This document shows, in pieces, positions 41,983 through 50,959 of a stretch of 64,000 nt of DNA (position 1 is the first letter of the stretch; the number at the start of each line of letters is the position of its first letter). The position numbers were made by a program, and so were the translations under genes. The DNA comes from Sphingomicrobium sediminis (lineage in GTDB: Bacteria > Pseudomonadota > Alphaproteobacteria > Sphingomonadales > Sphingomonadaceae). Where the stretch lies: the NCBI RefSeq assembly GCF_023805295.1, contig NZ_JAMSHT010000001.1, positions 620,001 through 684,000 of the forward strand, in the 5' to 3' direction. The notes beneath the pieces are model-generated. The model saw only the letters and a list, made by a program, of their open reading frames with translations, made no database searches and was not told the DNA's origin.

Positions 41983-43542
41983 TCAGGCCGCGCGCGGAAG
42001 CGACAGCCGGAAGCGATTGCCCTCGAGGACGAGGTCGCCGCCCCCTACTCGCGCCAGCCCGCGCACGAGGCGCAGCGAAAAGCCGAGGCCCAGCAATGCC
42101 TTGGCATCGTTGCCGATGATCAAGGCGGGGTCGAACAGCTGGTCGGTCGAATAGTCGGCGAGCCGCGCAGGGCGATCGATGACGAGCAGGCAATGCCCCT
42201 CATCCTTGGCAAATCCGATCGAAATGCTGCTGCCGGCCTCTGCGGCGTCAGCGAGCGCGCCGACGAGACGCAGGATCAGGCGCTCGGCAAGATCGGGGTC
42301 TGTGTCGCAGGTCGCCTCGGCGCTGTCGCCGGTGATAGCGAGGTCGGCGCCCTTGCGGGCTGCGCGCGCGGCAAGGCTTTCGCGCAGTTCGGCGACGATA
42401 TCGCCGAGCGGCTTGCGCTTCTTCTTGCCATCGCCGACCTGGATACGTGCAGCGTAGTCGAGGTCCTTGATCGCTTCCAGGAGGATGCGTGCCTGCGCAA
42501 CGATTTCGGCCGCGCGCTCACGATAGCGGCGGTGCGCGGGTCCCAGATATTGACCGTCGATGATTTCGGCAAAGCCGATGATGGCGTTGAGCGGGGTCTT
42601 GATCTCGTGGACAAGCTCGCGCAGCGATTGCGCGTCCTGCGGCGGCAGGATTTGTTGTTCGGGTCGTTCAGCGGGAGCGCTATTGGCAGCCTTGCCCGCG
42701 CGCGCCGCAACGCCGGCATATCCGAGAAAGTGTCCACTTTCCTCATCATATTTCGGCTCGCCGCGAAGATCCCACCGACCGGGGAGGCCCGTGATCGCCA
42801 TGTTGCTCGCGTCGAACGGCTCGCGGGCACCAAGTGCGGCGGAAAGCGCCGTGTCTGCAGCGAGCGAATAGCCGACCAGTGCCGCGCGCGGTGCGCCTTC
42901 GACCCATCCAATCTGTCCGTCGGGACCCGCTTCCCACGCAATCGTGTCAGAAATTTCGATGACTTGCGGCTCGCGCGCCGCAGCAGCGCTCTCGGCAGGT
43001 TCCAGCTCCGGGGGCTCGGCCTGCTCTTTTTCGGGCTCAGGTTCGGCGCGCTCCTTGCGCGGGCGCTCGGGCAAGTCGACGGCGAGATCGGCGCGCGCGG
43101 CTTTCAGCTTGTCGAGGATCTGCGCAAGGCGGCGACCGGATTTCTCTTCCTCGCCCAGGTCACGCCACAGGCTGGCCAGGAAGTTGCGCGTGTCGCCACG
43201 CGAGGCCGCAAGCAGGCGGAGCCGCATCGGCTTATCGGTATGGGCGGATGCCAGGACCGGCGCCGCGACCGCTAGCTCTTCTTCGGCGAAAATGGTCAGG
43301 ATTTCCTCGCCCAGCGCCCGGCCTGCGATCGAGCGGGCGGCGGCGCTGCGCACTTCATCGGGAATGGCGTCGCGTTCGGAGCGGATGACGGCGATTGCGG
43401 CGATCAGCGGCGCGCTGTCGGTGACGCCCGCTTCGCTCATCTTCGCCGCCAGTTCGACAAGCTGGCGCCAACGCACGGCACGATCCCTCGGCCCCGCCAC
43501 AGGCAGGGTGAGCAATGTTGCCAGGCGTTCGTCGAAACGCAC
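41983..43542 (-). CDS. Sensor histidine kinase with eroded ATP-binding site
   Basis: A 519-residue cytoplasmic protein. The N-terminal half is helical, with a charged low-complexity linker at about residues 155-190, then a PAS-like segment. The HisKA dimer domain has phosphoacceptor H312 in ELVHEIKTPLNAIIGFAEII. In the catalytic region the usual N box (D/N-NA-x-K) reads VGALADAAE and the G1 box (DTGxGI) reads IDRPARL, whereas a GLGFSL G2 box remains. It may be a phosphatase, adaptor or pseudokinase. No response regulator gene is adjacent. Confidence 0.8.
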   Translation of the reverse strand: MRFDERLATLLTLPVAGPRDRAVRWRQLVELAAKMSEAGVTDSAPLIAAIAVIRSERDAIPDEVRSAAARSIAGRALGEEILTIFAEEELAVAAPVLASAHTDKPMRLRLLAASRGDTRNFLASLWRDLGEEEKSGRRLAQILDKLKAARADLAVDLPERPRKERAEPEPEKEQAEPPELEPAESAAAAREPQVIEISDTIAWEAGPDGQIGWVEGAPRAALVGYSLAADTALSAALGAREPFDASNMAITGLPGRWDLRGEPKYDEESGHFLGYAGVAARAGKAANSAPAERPEQQILPPQDAQSLRELVHEIKTPLNAIIGFAEIIDGQYLGPAHRRYRERAAEIVAQARILLEAIKDLDYAARIQVGDGKKKRKPLGDIVAELRESLAARAARKGADLAITGDSAEATCDTDPDLAERLILRLVGALADAAEAGSSISIGFAKDEGHCLLVIDRPARLADYSTDQLFDPALIIGNDAKALLGLGFSLRLVRGLARVGGGDLVLEGNRFRLSLPRAA

Positions 43543-43663
43543 CGTCCGTCATTCCTTTCACGTCATAGAATCCGACGAGAATGGAGGTGGGGTATGGAAG
43601 GCGTCAGCTTCTAGTAAGAATCCGTTAACCTTCCCATTTTGGAACAGGTTGCGATGTGCCACG

Positions 43664-43694
43664 AAAAAGGGCGCCGAACCGAAGTCCGGCGCCC
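43664..43694 (-). terminator. Intrinsic terminator of the TPR gene
   Basis: GGGCGCCG at 43669-43676 pairs with CGGCGCCC at 43687-43694. On the minus strand the stem is followed by five Ts (43668-43664). It lies 28 bases after the stop of the gene at 43723. The other 120 bases up to the kinase gene hold nothing I can support. Confidence 0.85.
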
Positions 43695-43722
43695 CGATTT
43701 CGGACGTAATGTCGTGCGAGCC

Positions 43723-44955
43723 TTAGCTCTGGGTCGCGACGTAGGCGAGCCACAGATCGGCGAGCGTGTCATACTTGCCACCGACCTGGTCGAGGGCAGC
43801 CTTGGCACCGGCCCAGTCACCCATGCCGACCAGCGCCATGCCGAGACGCAGGTTGATGAGGTTGGTGTCCGGGTTCGCCTTGGTCAGCGCGGCGCGATAG
43901 AGATCGGCAGCACGCTGATACTCGCCAGCGCCATAAAGGCTGTCGGCAGCAGTGCGTGCGGCCAGTGCATCGGCAGCGGTCATCGCAGCTGCGGCATCAT
44001 CCTCGATGACCGCACGGTCGGCCGCGGCGTCCTTGCGGGCCTGGTCGAAGCGCTGCGAGAAGGCGACCTTGGTCGGGTCGATCGCATTCACTTCGGCACC
44101 TTCTTCGAGCACCGAAAGAGCCTCGATACCGTAGGCACTGCGGATAAGCGCATCGGCGTAGGTCGCATAGTCATATTCACCGGCCAGCGCGCCAGCGACG
44201 CGCGACAGACGATAGACGTCGACGGCTTCGTTATCGCTCAGCGCGCCGCTTTCGAGCGCACCTTCGAGATAATAGCGCGTCACCGAGCGCCACACTTCGG
44301 CGCTGGGATAAGCCTGGGCCCACTTGATGGCGACCGGCACACCGCCGGCGAGGCCTTCATTATAGGCGATCGAGATGGCGTTGCTGTACCACGTTTCCGG
44401 GACTTCCGCGCCGGCAGCTTCGTTGACCGCGATACCGCGCGACATGTTTTCGAACGCCAGTTCGCTATTGTCTTCCTCGTAATGGCTGAGGCCGATGCGC
44501 AGATAGGCTTCGCCATAATTGGGGTCGCTCTGGAGCGCACGATTGAAGAGCGTGCGGGCCATTTCGTAATTTTCGTCATTATACTGGCGGATGCCTTCGT
44601 TGACGAACTCGTTGGCCCAGTTGACCGAGGGATCCCAGCCCGACTGTTCCATGTCGCTCAGCGCGCTCATGAGGGTGTTGGTGTCGCCAGTGGCTTCCGC
44701 CATCTGCAGCTTGAGATAACCGAGATAATAGCGATCGTCGGGCTTCTCGATATTCGGTTCGACGGCAGCAAACAGCGCCGGGGCTTCGGCCCAGTTCTGC
44801 GCCTGGACGGCTTCCTGCGCCTTGAAAATGCTGTCACGAGCCTTGTCGGAAACTTCGATCTGCTTGCCTTCCTCCTGCGCGATCGCAGCGCTCGGCGCGG
44901 CGACCATGGTCGTGCTGGCGAGGGCAAGCGCGATGGCCGTAAGGGTCGATTTCAT
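43723..44955 (-). CDS. Periplasmic tetratricopeptide-repeat protein
   Basis: A 410-residue protein with a signal peptide (KSTLTAIALALASTTMVAA, cleaved near AIAQ). The body carries TPR-like helix pairs (RQYNDENYEMARTLFNRALQ, NYGEAYLRIGLSHYEEDNSE, DSLYGAGEYQRAADLYRAAL). No enzymatic motif. Its function is unknown; stress- or envelope-related binding is typical. Start ATG 44955; divergent from yaaA with a 180-base gap that must carry both promoters. Confidence 0.82.
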   Translation of the reverse strand: MKSTLTAIALALASTTMVAAPSAAIAQEEGKQIEVSDKARDSIFKAQEAVQAQNWAEAPALFAAVEPNIEKPDDRYYLGYLKLQMAEATGDTNTLMSALSDMEQSGWDPSVNWANEFVNEGIRQYNDENYEMARTLFNRALQSDPNYGEAYLRIGLSHYEEDNSELAFENMSRGIAVNEAAGAEVPETWYSNAISIAYNEGLAGGVPVAIKWAQAYPSAEVWRSVTRYYLEGALESGALSDNEAVDVYRLSRVAGALAGEYDYATYADALIRSAYGIEALSVLEEGAEVNAIDPTKVAFSQRFDQARKDAAADRAVIEDDAAAAMTAADALAARTAADSLYGAGEYQRAADLYRAALTKANPDTNLINLRLGMALVGMGDWAGAKAALDQVGGKYDTLADLWLAYVATQS

Positions 44956-45135
44956 AAAGCTCTCCAAATTAGGGAAATGTTCGATCGTGGGCGCATTTAG
45001 CCGACGACACTGCGTTTCGCCAGTCTTCCTAGGCAATTCCGGCTGAACAATGATTGAATTGATCGTTTTCCTTGGCGAAAGCACCGCCTTTCGGACGGCT
45101 TTGACGCGGGGCCGGCTTTTCGCTAGCCGACGGTC

Positions 45136-45900
45136 ATGATTATCCTTCTATCGCCTGCAAAATCGCTCGACGAGACGAGCGGCTATCCCGAAGAACTCAG
45201 CGTCCCGCGTTTCGAGCGCAAGGCCGCGCAGATCGCGCGCGCTGCCGCAAAACTGAGCTCTGACGATCTCCAGCGGATCATGGGTATTTCCGAGAAACTG
45301 GGTGACTTGAACGAGGAGCGCTACAATCGCTTCTTCAATGCCGAAACGCGCCCGGCCATTCGGACTTTCTCCGGCGATGTCTATCGCGGCTTTGATGTGG
45401 CGAGCGCCGATGACGATACGATTGCCTATGCGCAGGACCATGTGCGTATCCTGTCGGGCCTCTACGGCATGCTGCGTCCACTAGACCGGATGCGTCCCTA
45501 TCGCCTCGAAATGGGGACGAGCTGGTCGCCTACCGAGGGCGAAGATGGCAAGCTGACCGATCACTGGGGTGATGCGGTTGCCAAGGAATTGCGCAAGCAG
45601 CTGCGCGAGGAAGGGTCGAACGTGCTGCTCAATTTGGCGAGCAACGAATATTATGACGTCGTGCGCGGCCAGTTGCCCAAGAAGCTGACGATCGTCGAGC
45701 CCGACTTCCGGGTGCGCACCGCCAAGGGGCTGCAGTTCCAGAGTTTTGCTGCCAAGGTCGCCCGCGGCGCGATGGCGCGCTGGGTCTGCGAAGAGCGGAT
45801 CGAAAGCGTCGAGGCATTGCAGGGCTTCGACCGCGATGGCTGGGTCTATTCGGAAACGGAATCGTCCGAAAACGCCCCCATGTTCATCCGCGAGGGCTAA
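45136..45900 (+). CDS. yaaA: Peroxide stress protein YaaA
   Basis: A 254-residue protein of the YaaA/DUF328 family that limits free iron during peroxide stress. MIILLSPAKSLD at the start, RFFNAETRPAIRTFSGDVYRGFD, ILSGLYGMLRPLDRMRPYRLEMGT and NLASNEYYDVV are all diagnostic. DNA-binding and helix-hairpin-like activity has been reported for the family. No OxyR site could be assessed by eye. Confidence 0.94.
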   Translation: MIILLSPAKSLDETSGYPEELSVPRFERKAAQIARAAAKLSSDDLQRIMGISEKLGDLNEERYNRFFNAETRPAIRTFSGDVYRGFDVASADDDTIAYAQDHVRILSGLYGMLRPLDRMRPYRLEMGTSWSPTEGEDGKLTDHWGDAVAKELRKQLREEGSNVLLNLASNEYYDVVRGQLPKKLTIVEPDFRVRTAKGLQFQSFAAKVARGAMARWVCEERIESVEALQGFDRDGWVYSETESSENAPMFIREG

Positions 45901-46033
45901 TCCGCTTTACGCTCACGTAAGGCAAGGACTTTATTCTTGGCCTTCTGAGGCGCTTGTTGCTAGTTTGTTGGCATAGGGAATCGCCACGGTCCTCATGGCG
46001 ATCTGTATGCTTACATAATTAGGACATTTTGCC

Positions 46034-48823
46034 TTGGCCGACACGCCCGAAGAAACCCTCCCCGTCCCCAGCGACGACATCCAGCCCATCTCCATCGTCG
46101 ATGAGATGAAGTCGAGCTATCTCGACTATGCGATGAGCGTCATCGTCAGCCGCGCGCTGCCCGATGTGCGCGACGGATTGAAGCCGGTGCACCGCCGCAT
46201 CCTCTATGCCTGCCAGGAAGCGGGCTATGTCGCCGGGCGACCCTATCGCAAGTCGAGCCGCATCGTCGGTGACGTGATGGGTAAATATCACCCCCATGGT
46301 GACAGCGCGATCTATGATGCCCTGGCCCGCATGACCCAGGACTGGTCGATGCGCGTCCCGCTGATCGATGGCCAGGGTAACTTCGGCTCGATGGACCCCG
46401 ATCCGCCGGCCGCCATGCGTTATACCGAAGCGCGCCTCGCCAAGGTCGCCAACTTCCTGCTGGGCGACATCGACAAGGAAACCGTCGCTTTCCAGCCCAA
46501 CTATGACGCCAGCGAGAGCGAGCCGCAGGTCCTGCCCGCGCGCTTCCCCAACCTGCTGGTCAACGGCGCCGGCGGCATCGCGGTCGGCATGGCCACCAAC
46601 ATCCCGCCGCATAACCTCGGCGAAGTCCTTGCCGCCTGTAAGGCCTATATCGACGATCCGGCGATCAGCGTCGAAGGGCTTATGGAGCATGTGAAGGGCC
46701 CCGATTTCCCGACCGGCGCGTCAATCCTTGGCACTAGCGGCATTCGCGCGGCGTATACGACCGGTCGCGGCTCGATGATGCTGCGCTCCAAATATCACAT
46801 CGAGGAGGGAAAGGGCGACAAGTCAGCGATCGTGCTGACCGAAATCCCCTTCCAGGTCGGCAAGTCGGGCCTGGTCGAGAAGATCGCCGATGCGGCCAAG
46901 GAAAAGCGCATTGAAGGCGTTTCCGACATTCGCGACGAATCCAACCGCGAAGGCGTGCGCATCGTCATCGACCTGAAGCGCGATGCGACGCCCGAAGTCG
47001 TCCTGAACCAGCTGTGGCGACATACGCCGGCGCAAAGCTCGTTCGCGGCCAACATGCTCGCCATTCGCAATGGCAAGCCCGAGACGCTCGACCTGCGCGA
47101 CATGATCGAAGCGTTTGTGAAATTCCGTGAGGAAGTCATCACAAACCGCTCTAAATACGAGCTTTTCAAGGCACGCGAACGCGCGCACGTCTTGCTCGGC
47201 CTCGTCGTCGCCGTCACCAATTTGGATGAAGTCGTGGCGATGATCCGTGGCTCGTCCAGCCCGGCCGAAGCACGCGAAAAGCTGCTATCGCGCGAATGGG
47301 GCATGGAAGAAATCCGGGGCTATATCGAATTGGTCGAAGGCGTCGTCGCCGATGCCGACCAGGCGTCCTATCGCCTCAGCGAAGCGCAGGTGAAGGCCAT
47401 CCTCGAATTGCGCCTGCATCGACTGACCCAGATCGGCCGTGACGATATCGCCGATGAGCTGAAAGAATTGTCGGTTACGATCGGCGAGTTGCTCGAAATC
47501 CTTTCCAACCGCGTGCGCCTCTACGAAGTGCTTCGCGAGGAACTGGACGAGGTCGAGGCCGAATATGCAACGCCGCGCAAGTCCGAGCTGGCGCCGGCCG
47601 CGGACGGCATCGAAGACGAGGATCTCATCGAGGTCGAGGACATGGTCGTGACGGTGACCCATACGGGCTACATCAAGCGCACCCCCCTCGCCCTGTTTCG
47701 CGAGCAGAAGCGCGGCGGCAAGGGCCGCAGCGGCATGAGCACCAAGGAAGAAGATGTCGTCACCAACCTGTTCGTGACGACGACGCACAATCCGGTGCTG
47801 TTCTTTTCGAACCTTGGCCGCGTCTATCGCATGAAGGTGTGGAAGCTCCCCGAGGGTGGGCCGACCGCCAAGGGTCGCCCGATGGTGAACCTGTTGCCGC
47901 TCGCAGAAGACGAGAAGATCACGACCGTCCTCCCGCTCCCGCAGGACGAGGAAGAATGGTCGGGCCTGCACATCATGTTCGCCACCGAAGGCGGCACGGT
48001 GCGACGTAACTCGATGGACGCGTTCACCAACGTGCCCTCAAACGGCAAGATCGCGATGAAGTTCGACGAAGGCCCCGACGGCAAGCCCGACGATCGCCTC
48101 GTCGGTGTCGAATTGCTGACCGAGGATGATGACGTGCTGCTGGCCACGGCCAACGGCAAGGCCATCCGCTTCGAAGCCACGGCAGTGCGCGAATTTACCG
48201 GTCGCGCCTCCAAGGGCGTGCGCGGGATCAAGCTGCTGGGCGACGACAAGGTCATCTCCATGTCGATCCTCGGTTCGACCGGGTCGACCCGCGAGGAACG
48301 CGAGCTTTATCTCAAGTCGCCCATCTGGCGCGACAATGAAGGTGCCGAAGGGCTGACTGCGGAGCGCTATGCCGAGCTTGTGGACAAGGAGCAGTTCCTG
48401 CTGACCATCTCCGAGAACGGCTATGGCAAGCGGACCTCGACCTTCGAATATCGTGTGACGGGTCGTGGCGGCCAAGGTGTCACCAATATCGTGACCTCGG
48501 ATCGAAATGGTGCCGTCGTGTCGAGCTTCCCGGTGACCCAGGGCGAACAGCTCATGCTGGTCACCAACCAGGGCAAGATGATCCGCACCACGGTCGCCGA
48601 CATTCGTATCGCCGGGCGTAATACGCAGGGCGTCACCATCTTCAACGTCGCCAAGAACGAGCATGTCGTCTCGGTCGCGCGCATCGATGAGGATGAAGAT
48701 GCCGAGAACGAGGCAGAAGAAGCGGTCGAAGGCGACCTGCAGGGCGATGACAAGACGGTCTCCCCCACTGCCGACGGCGATACCGCTTCGGACGCCAAGG
48801 CGGGGCCCGAAGACGGCGAATAA
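46034..48823 (+). CDS. gyrA: DNA gyrase subunit A
   Basis: Type II topoisomerase breakage subunit. 929 residues from a TTG start at 46034 (AGGA nine bases upstream); the first in-frame ATG would remove 24 residues. Catalytic Y130 lies in [10 protein letters not shown]. In the quinolone-resistance region [17 protein letters not shown] the positions equivalent to E. coli S83 and D87 are Ser91 and Asp95, the susceptible form. The GyrA box is QKRGGKG. The last 60 residues are a strongly acidic tail. Confidence 0.96.
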   Translation: MADTPEETLPVPSDDIQPISIVDEMKSSYLDYAMSVIVSRALPDVRDGLKPVHRRILYACQEAGYVAGRPYRKSSRIVGDVMGKYHPHGDSAIYDALARMTQDWSMRVPLIDGQGNFGSMDPDPPAAMRYTEARLAKVANFLLGDIDKETVAFQPNYDASESEPQVLPARFPNLLVNGAGGIAVGMATNIPPHNLGEVLAACKAYIDDPAISVEGLMEHVKGPDFPTGASILGTSGIRAAYTTGRGSMMLRSKYHIEEGKGDKSAIVLTEIPFQVGKSGLVEKIADAAKEKRIEGVSDIRDESNREGVRIVIDLKRDATPEVVLNQLWRHTPAQSSFAANMLAIRNGKPETLDLRDMIEAFVKFREEVITNRSKYELFKARERAHVLLGLVVAVTNLDEVVAMIRGSSSPAEAREKLLSREWGMEEIRGYIELVEGVVADADQASYRLSEAQVKAILELRLHRLTQIGRDDIADELKELSVTIGELLEILSNRVRLYEVLREELDEVEAEYATPRKSELAPAADGIEDEDLIEVEDMVVTVTHTGYIKRTPLALFREQKRGGKGRSGMSTKEEDVVTNLFVTTTHNPVLFFSNLGRVYRMKVWKLPEGGPTAKGRPMVNLLPLAEDEKITTVLPLPQDEEEWSGLHIMFATEGGTVRRNSMDAFTNVPSNGKIAMKFDEGPDGKPDDRLVGVELLTEDDDVLLATANGKAIRFEATAVREFTGRASKGVRGIKLLGDDKVISMSILGSTGSTREERELYLKSPIWRDNEGAEGLTAERYAELVDKEQFLLTISENGYGKRTSTFEYRVTGRGGQGVTNIVTSDRNGAVVSSFPVTQGEQLMLVTNQGKMIRTTVADIRIAGRNTQGVTIFNVAKNEHVVSVARIDEDEDAENEAEEAVEGDLQGDDKTVSPTADGDTASDAKAGPEDGE

Positions 48824-48825
48824 TC

Positions 48826-48851
48826 GGAACGCGAGGCGAAGCTCCTTCGTT
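48826..48851 (+). promoter_or_regulatory. Sigma-EcfG general-stress promoter (GGAAC-N17-CGTT)
   Basis: GGAAC at 48826-48830 and CGTT at 48848-48851 with a 17-base spacer match the alphaproteobacterial EcfG consensus. Transcription should start near 48857, 29 bases before the ATG of the host-attachment-family gene. It begins three bases after the gyrA stop. Confidence 0.75.
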
Positions 48852-48883
48852 GGTCGGACAAGTAGATCAATGAAGGAGCTTTT
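48841..48883 (+). terminator. gyrA terminator whose second arm carries the next gene's Shine-Dalgarno
   Basis: GCTCCTTC at 48841-48848 pairs with GAAGGAGC at 48872-48879, followed by TTTT at 48880-48883; the loop is 23 bases. AAGGAG at 48873-48878 is the ribosome-binding site for ATG 48886. The first arm overlaps the EcfG -10 element, so messages started from that promoter lack it. Confidence 0.6.
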
Positions 48884-48885
48884 CC

Positions 48886-49359
48886 ATGGGCATCGCCAAC
48901 GACACACTGGTTCTCGTCACTGACGGCCGCAAATTGCTGTTCCTCCGCAACGAGGGCGACAGCGAGCATATGAACCTCAATGTCGAGGGCAAGGAGCGCC
49001 GCGACGACGCACCCGACCGAGAGCTCAAGACCGACGAACCGGGCAGCGTCTTTTCCTCGGGCTCGCCTGGGCGGTCCTCCTATGAAGAGACCGACTTTCA
49101 CCAACTCGAGGAAGATCGCTGGGTCCACGACGCGGCAGACAAGGTGAACAGCCGCGCGCTCAAGAACGATTTCGAGCAACTGGTCATCATCGCGCCGCCC
49201 AAGGCGCTCGGCGAACTGCGCCCCAAGTTGCACAAGGAGACCGAGAAGCGCGTCATTCTCGAGCTGGACAAGGAAATGACCAACCAGCCGCTCGCGGAGA
49301 TCGAAAAGCTGATCAATGGCGAGACCCAGAAGGAAGCGCCGCCCGAAGTGCTCACCTGA
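48886..49359 (+). CDS. Host-attachment-protein family (PF10116-type) protein
   Basis: A 157-residue protein annotated in many alphaproteobacteria as 'host attachment protein', after an Agrobacterium protein; the fold belongs to the baeRF/eRF1-like group. VLVTDGRKLLFLRNEGDS, a long polar loop with GSVFSSGSPGRSSYEETDFHQLEEDRWV, FEQLVIIAPPKALGELRPKL and VILELDKEMTNQPLAEIEKL fit. It has no signal peptide, so it is cytosolic. Expression from an EcfG promoter marks it as a general-stress gene. Confidence 0.85.
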   Translation: MGIANDTLVLVTDGRKLLFLRNEGDSEHMNLNVEGKERRDDAPDRELKTDEPGSVFSSGSPGRSSYEETDFHQLEEDRWVHDAADKVNSRALKNDFEQLVIIAPPKALGELRPKLHKETEKRVILELDKEMTNQPLAEIEKLINGETQKEAPPEVLT

Positions 49360-49385
49360 TCAGGGCGAATTGATCAAGAGAGATC

Positions 49386-49413
49386 GGCCGGTTTCATCGC
49401 CGGCCTTTCTTTT
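49386..49413 (+). terminator. Intrinsic terminator after the host-attachment-family gene
   Basis: GGCCGG at 49386-49391 pairs with CCGGCC at 49400-49405 around an eight-base loop and is followed by TTTCTTTT. Confidence 0.8.
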
Positions 49414-49418
49414 GTCTG

Positions 49419-49455
49419 TTGACTTCACCAATTTCTGTCCATACAGAAATTGGTG
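49419..49455 (+). promoter_or_regulatory. Promoter overlapped by a 13-bp palindromic operator (GbsR/MarR autoregulation)
   Basis: The perfect inverted repeat CACCAATTTCTGT (49426-49438) and ACAGAAATTGGTG (49443-49455) with a CCAT spacer lies between a -35-like TTGACT (49419-49424) and the ATG at 49458. A 17-base spacer gives TACAGA as a weak -10, so the start of transcription falls at or just before the start codon and the message may be leaderless. Confidence 0.7.
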
Positions 49456-49457
49456 AC

Positions 49458-50000
49458 ATGAGAGTGATGGATCATCCTTCGGCGAAAGCCTTCGTGCTCC
49501 ACTGGGGCGAAATGGGCACACAGTGGGGCGTCAATCGCTCGCAGTCGCAGATCCATGCCCTGCTCTACCTTTCCGACCGCCCCCTCCATGCCGAAGAGAT
49601 TGTCGATCAGCTCGGCCTGGCACGGTCCAACGTGTCGACCGGGGTGAAGGAATTGCAGAGTTTCGGGATCGTGCGCCGCGTCCATGTTGAGGGCGATCGC
49701 CGGGACCATTTCATTGCCGAAGGCGATCTGTGGGAAATCCTCATGAAGGTGACCGCCGAGCGCAAGAAGCGCGAAGTCGATCCCACCCTGCGCCTCCTCG
49801 AAGAGCTTGCCGCCGACCTCAAGAAGGACAAGGCGGCGCCCGAGCATATCCGCGAGCGGATCATCCGCATGCACGATTTCATGGGCACGCTCGGCAATTG
49901 GTACGAGCAGGTGCGCAAGCTGCCCAAATCCACGCTGGTCACGCTGATGAAGCTCGGCGCCGGCGTCGCAAAGTTCATCCCCGGATCCAAGAAGGAGTAG
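49458..50000 (+). CDS. GbsR/MarR-family transcriptional regulator
   Basis: About 180 residues from ATG 49458. The winged-helix core reads SQIHALLYLSDRPLHAEEIV, LARSNVSTGVKEL as the recognition helix and VRRVHVEGDRRDHFIAEGD as the wing, which fits GbsR-type MarR regulators. The C-terminal helix pair (ERIIRMHDFMGTLGNWYEQV) is the dimer arm. No effector pocket can be named. It lies directly behind a palindromic operator, and a second copy of the operator precedes the next gene. Confidence 0.88.
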   Translation: MRVMDHPSAKAFVLHWGEMGTQWGVNRSQSQIHALLYLSDRPLHAEEIVDQLGLARSNVSTGVKELQSFGIVRRVHVEGDRRDHFIAEGDLWEILMKVTAERKKREVDPTLRLLEELAADLKKDKAAPEHIRERIIRMHDFMGTLGNWYEQVRKLPKSTLVTLMKLGAGVAKFIPGSKKE

Positions 50001-50045
50001 TCGTCGGCCCCTCGCCGCCCCGGCCCGGCCTTTCCACACCCACCC

Positions 50046-50065
50046 ATTTCAGTTTTGACAGAAAT
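50046..50065 (+). promoter_or_regulatory. Second GbsR/MarR operator
   Basis: ATTTCAGT (50046-50053) and ACAGAAAT (50058-50065) repeat the core half-sites of the first operator with the same four-base spacer and one mismatch. It lies 17 bases before ATG 50083 and contains TTGACA. The GbsR/MarR regulator probably controls the membrane gene from here. Confidence 0.6.
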
Positions 50066-50082
50066 AACGGAAGGAAAGAAAC

Positions 50083-50466
50083 ATGTATGTCGAAGTCGCC
50101 TATCTCCTCTACCTCCTCATCTCCATCTCGATCACCATCTGGGTCGCCCGCACCCTGTCCAAGAACGGGGTGGTCTTCCTCCAGCGATGCTTCGGTCACA
50201 ATGACGAGCTGGCCCACTCGACCAATCACCTGCTCGTGGTCGGCTTCTACCTCGTCAATATCGGCTTCATCACCCTCACCCTGTCGATCGGAAACGAGCC
50301 GCAAAACATGGCCGAGGCCATCCGCTTCCTGAGCTCGAAAGTCGGACTTGCCGTTATCGTGCTTGGCGGGATGCACTTCTTCAATATGAGCGCGATCGCC
50401 CATTTCGGCCGGAAGGTGAACCGCTGGCTTGGCCAGGATGAGGCCGAGCCTGTGGCTGCAGCCTAG
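50083..50466 (+). CDS. Integral membrane protein under GbsR/MarR control
   Basis: A 127-residue protein with three hydrophobic segments, about 4-22 (VAYLLYLLISISITIWVA), 48-68 (LLVVGFYLVNIGFITLTLSI) and 87-106 (VGLAVIVLGGMHFFNMSAIA). Histidine and asparagine near the second (STNHLLVVGFY) and M-H-F-F-N in the third may matter. A GGAAGG ribosome-binding site precedes ATG 50083. No family name comes to mind; because the regulator and operator repeat next to it, it is likely the main target. Confidence 0.75.
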   Translation: MYVEVAYLLYLLISISITIWVARTLSKNGVVFLQRCFGHNDELAHSTNHLLVVGFYLVNIGFITLTLSIGNEPQNMAEAIRFLSSKVGLAVIVLGGMHFFNMSAIAHFGRKVNRWLGQDEAEPVAAA

Positions 50467-50475
50467 CCCATCGAG

Positions 50476-50497
50476 GCGGGGCCCCTCGGGGCTCCGC
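50476..50497 (+). terminator. Hairpin between the two small membrane protein genes
   Basis: GCGGGGCC at 50476-50483 pairs with GGCTCCGC at 50490-50497 (one G-T wobble) around a six-base loop. No T-run follows, so it may reduce rather than stop read-through. Confidence 0.4.
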
Positions 50498-50525
50498 TTC
50501 CGACTATGGAAAAGGGGTTCAATCC

Positions 50526-50942
50526 ATGAACATCGCCCGTCCTCGCCGTTCCGACGTTACCGCGGCAGCGATCGAAGCTTCCGCTATTGCCGGCCCGGTC
50601 TTCGCAGCCTGGATGGTCGCAACCAATGTGACCGGAACCTACGCCGTCGACATCAACATCGGCCAGCTGATCGGCTTTGTCGCTTTCCTGGTCCTGACCG
50701 TGCCCTTCGGCTTCCTTCTCGCCATCGGTCCCTGCTGGGTCCTCGCCCACGCCTGCATCAGCGTGGATCGCATGGATGACGGCTTGCCGGACCCAGGCCT
50801 GTGGCTGGTCGCGGGCACCGCCTCGGCCGCCGGGCTGGGATGGTTGCTCGACTTCGGGGAGCATACCGTTTCGCTCGCGCTTACCGGGGCGTGCTGTGCG
50901 ATGTTTGCGCGCAAGCGGGCACTCGACCGCGCCAACGCTTGA
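50526..50942 (+). CDS. Integral membrane protein, second gene of the GbsR-linked pair
   Basis: A 138-residue protein with about four hydrophobic segments ([69 protein letters not shown]). CW, HAC and CC cysteine-bearing stretches lie in or near the membrane. It follows the first membrane gene by 59 bases. Unknown function; could form a complex with its neighbour (inference). Confidence 0.7.
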   Translation: MNIARPRRSDVTAAAIEASAIAGPVFAAWMVATNVTGTYAVDINIGQLIGFVAFLVLTVPFGFLLAIGPCWVLAHACISVDRMDDGLPDPGLWLVAGTASAAGLGWLLDFGEHTVSLALTGACCAMFARKRALDRANA

Positions 50943-50959
50943 GGCTAAAGCCCGCCGCC

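Noticed and set aside
48886..49359. Reading the host-attachment-family gene as a virulence or phage factor
   Set aside because: The name comes from one Agrobacterium study; no secretion signal or phage gene is present, and the stress promoter suggests a cytosolic stress role.
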